Shown here piece after piece: positions 62,216 to 64,000 of a stretch of DNA of 64,000 nt. Location of the stretch: NCBI RefSeq assembly GCF_014646655.1, contig NZ_BMNR01000003.1, positions 1 through 64,000 of the forward strand, read 5' to 3'. The notes below the pieces were generated by a model. That model was not told the origin of the DNA. It ran no database searches and saw only the letters and a list, made by a program, of their open reading frames with translations. Within the stretch, counting starts at the first letter, position 1. Each line of letters begins with the position of its first letter. Both the position numbers and the translations under genes were made by a program. The stretch is from Yeosuana aromativorans (lineage in GTDB: Bacteria > Bacteroidota > Bacteroidia > Flavobacteriales > Flavobacteriaceae).

Positions 62216-64000
62216 TTATTCAAAATTTATCAAATAATTGGACAAAGAAATATCATTCTCTAATTTTAATTTCTTCTTTAATCTGTATCTGTGTGTCTCT
62301 AAACCTCTTACGGAAACATTTAACAAAGGTGCAATTTCCTTGGTTGCTAAATTCATTTTAATGTAGGCACATATTTTTAAATCCTTTGGTGTCAACTTAG
62401 GATGTTTGGCCTTAAGACCTTTGAAGAAATCTTCATGTACTTGATTGAAATTATACTCAAATATTTTCCATTCATCTTTATGAGCAATGGAACTATCCAC
62501 TTTTTTCAATAACTTTTTATAGGCATACACATTATCAAAACTATCTTTATTATGATTGAGTTCCTTTTTTATTTCTTGTAAAGTCTCGTTCTTTTTGACT
62601 AAAGCCATTGCTGTATTGGCTAGCTGTTTGCTTTTTAATTTAACTTCGTTTTTTAACGATTCATTTTTCAATTGAACAATACGCTTTTCATTTTCCAAGG
62701 TTTTTTCCCTTAGAATTTCTTGCTGCTCTCTGGCAAATTTTATTTTTAAAAGACGTTGCTCCCTAGTTAATTTTCTCTTATTGAAATAATAAAAAATTGC
62801 AAGCCCAATTAGAATTAGAACTATATAAAGAACAATTCCTTCTGTGGCTTTGTACCAAGGAGGCAAAACATTTAGTTTAATTTTACAACTATCCGATGAG
62901 TTACCTAAGTTGTTACTTGTTCTGACCAGAATGGTATACGTTCCATCTTTAAGATTGGAAAGCTCTAAATGATTTTTGTCTAATTTTTTCCATTTGGTTG
63001 AATCTAATTCCTCAATGGCATATTCAAAAAAATGGTTGTTTGATTTAGGTGACGATACCGAAACACCAAAACTACTCTTTAAATTAATCTCTAAAGCTTT
63101 GTTTGATTCTAGATCAATCAATTCTTTATCAATTTCAATTTTGTCAATTGTAGGTTTTTCCAATATTGGGTGTACATGGGATGCGCCATCAATCAACATA
63201 AAACCATTATTTAAATTTAGGGCAAAAGTTGAATCTGTAATTTTTGAAATGTTTTCATTGCCAACAATTAGCCTGTTTTCAAAATTATTATTTGATAGTG
63301 ATATTTCTTTATCATCACTTGTCAATGACCTGAAACTTATGGCATCATATGGCTTTTTTAAAGCTAGGGGCTCAACGTCATCTTCAGAAATGATATAAGA
63401 GTTTTTTCCGAAATTGTCGTTTAACAATTTTGAAGGCACTATGCTATCCAAAATGGGTTCATACTTCAACCAACCATCATTTGTTTTAAAGAAAATATCA
63501 TGTTTTATTTTATATACCCTAACATTAAAATCGGAAAATTGTCCTTTAGAATTATAATTTTCAACACTGACGATAGAATCAAGGCTACTATTAAATTTAA
63601 TTTTGTACAATCCCTTATAGGCATGAGCAGCCCAAGCGGTCCTTTGATCTTCAAATACCAAATATTTGATAGGCATTGTTGTCTTTCTAAAACGCTTAAC
63701 ATTCCAATGATTGTTTTCCTTTTTAAACTTTACCAGTCCCGTATAGGTTCCTTGTATATAGGTGTTGCTTTCTTCAGGAACTTTTTTAATGACCCAGCCT
63801 CCTGTATTTGATGATATTTTTTTGATTTTATAATCCTCAACCAAAAATGTTCCTTCATTATGCCCACAAAATAGCTCGCCATCAATTTCTTTTAAGTTCC
63901 ATACTTGTGCCTGAGACCCTTTTATGAATTGCAATTTATTCTCTTTGTCTATATAAAATAATCCAGTGTTACTTCCTAAGTAAATGTCACCTTTAAACTT
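62216..64000 (-). CDS. PUL sensor-regulator with LuxR-type HTH (partial, N-terminus outside window)
   Basis: The frame is open to the window edge, so the start is missing. What is seen is a beta-propeller of Reg_prop-like repeats (GDIYLGSNTGLFYID, GELFCGHNEGTFLVEDYK), a Y_Y_Y-type Ig domain (about 265 to 170 residues from the C-terminus), one membrane helix (GIVLYIVLILIGLAIFYYF), a long coiled coil, and a C-terminal LuxR-type HTH (LTPKDLKICAYIKMNLATKEIAPLLNVSVRGLETHRYRLKKKL). No histidine kinase or receiver domain lies between them. Such one-piece proteins sense glycan in the periplasm and act on DNA directly. It is upstream of susC on the same strand and probably its activator. Confidence 0.9.
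   Translation of the reverse strand, partial: KFKGDIYLGSNTGLFYIDKENKLQFIKGSQAQVWNLKEIDGELFCGHNEGTFLVEDYKIKKISSNTGGWVIKKVPEESNTYIQGTYTGLVKFKKENNHWNVKRFRKTTMPIKYLVFEDQRTAWAAHAYKGLYKIKFNSSLDSIVSVENYNSKGQFSDFNVRVYKIKHDIFFKTNDGWLKYEPILDSIVPSKLLNDNFGKNSYIISEDDVEPLALKKPYDAISFRSLTSDDKEISLSNNNFENRLIVGNENISKITDSTFALNLNNGFMLIDGASHVHPILEKPTIDKIEIDKELIDLESNKALEINLKSSFGVSVSSPKSNNHFFEYAIEELDSTKWKKLDKNHLELSNLKDGTYTILVRTSNNLGNSSDSCKIKLNVLPPWYKATEGIVLYIVLILIGLAIFYYFNKRKLTREQRLLKIKFAREQQEILREKTLENEKRIVQLKNESLKNEVKLKSKQLANTAMALVKKNETLQEIKKELNHNKDSFDNVYAYKKLLKKVDSSIAHKDEWKIFEYNFNQVHEDFFKGLKAKHPKLTPKDLKICAYIKMNLATKEIAPLLNVSVRGLETHRYRLKKKLKLENDISLSNYLINFE

Noticed and set aside
1-64000. CRISPR arrays, restriction-modification, toxin-antitoxin or phage-defence operons
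   Set aside because: No regularly spaced repeats and no recognisable defence enzymes were seen; the short repeats noted are tandem, palindromic or two-copy elements.

Overview
The window is a chromosome segment of a member of the Bacteroidota, almost certainly a marine-type Flavobacteriaceae. The evidence is AT-rich DNA, promoters of the TTG–N18-20–TAnnTTTG type, weak Shine-Dalgarno sites, SusC/SusD outer-membrane proteins, a GYDIA-type GHMP kinase next to a class II HMG-CoA reductase, and the flavobacterial form of the cell-division cluster. The species cannot be named from the sequence.

Layout. (1) 1-1510 is an accessory edge: an orphan TTG-start gene, the frameshifted and truncated N-terminal part of a tyrosine integrase, and tRNA-Arg(UCG). 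(2) 1541-17999 (minus strand) is the division and cell-wall cluster. Its transcriptional order is mraZ-rsmH-ftsL-ftsI-murE-mraY-murD-ftsW-(four-helix-bundle ORF)-murG-murC-ftsQ-ftsA-ftsZ, followed by yqeY and tRNA-Arg. It starts at a TAnnTTTG promoter beside three exact 10-bp-spaced MraZ-type boxes. murF and ddl are absent. A 23S-IVS-like four-helix-bundle ORF with flanking GATTTAC-type repeats sits between ftsW and murG and appears to supply murG's first codons. (3) 18239-29071 is mixed housekeeping: alpha/beta hydrolase, engB, an orphan TTG-start gene, an Opp-type permease, Prc protease, surE, a small membrane protein, lpxB, a C40 peptidase and comEC. (4) 29064-43448 holds a thioredoxin lipid-side protein, two tandem POT peptide transporters, HMG-CoA reductase with GHMP kinase (mevalonate pathway), a PpiD-like chaperone, a CNNM/CorC protein, and the operon coaX-OMP-TPR-lptC. 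(5) tRNA-Phe and a small lipoprotein gene follow. (6) 44611-64000 is a polysaccharide utilisation locus (PUL), all on the minus strand. In transcriptional order it encodes a sensor-regulator with a LuxR-type HTH (cut by the window edge), SusC, SusD, a triple-LamG lipoprotein, two PF10091/GH144-type hydrolases, an esterase-like hydrolase, a GH3, a sulfatase, a GH43-like enzyme and an EEP-family hydrolase.

How the genes work together. The dcw products make lipid II precursors and the divisome. lptC and lpxB serve lipopolysaccharide. The PUL would bind glycan at the surface (LamG protein, SusD), import oligosaccharides (SusC) and degrade them. Two GH144-type enzymes plus GH3 point to a beta-1,2-glucan or related beta-glucan. 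The sulfatase, GH43-like enzyme and esterase suggest a decorated substrate, but this is inference.

The most unusual signals are a perfect 30-bp palindrome inside lptC, a palindromic repeat inserted in frame in the GHMP kinase gene, a two-copy intergenic repeat with compensatory stem changes, the repeat-flanked ORF inside the dcw cluster, the MraZ operator, and the composition and operator repeats of the PUL. No CRISPR array, rRNA, intact mobile element or recognised defence system was seen.
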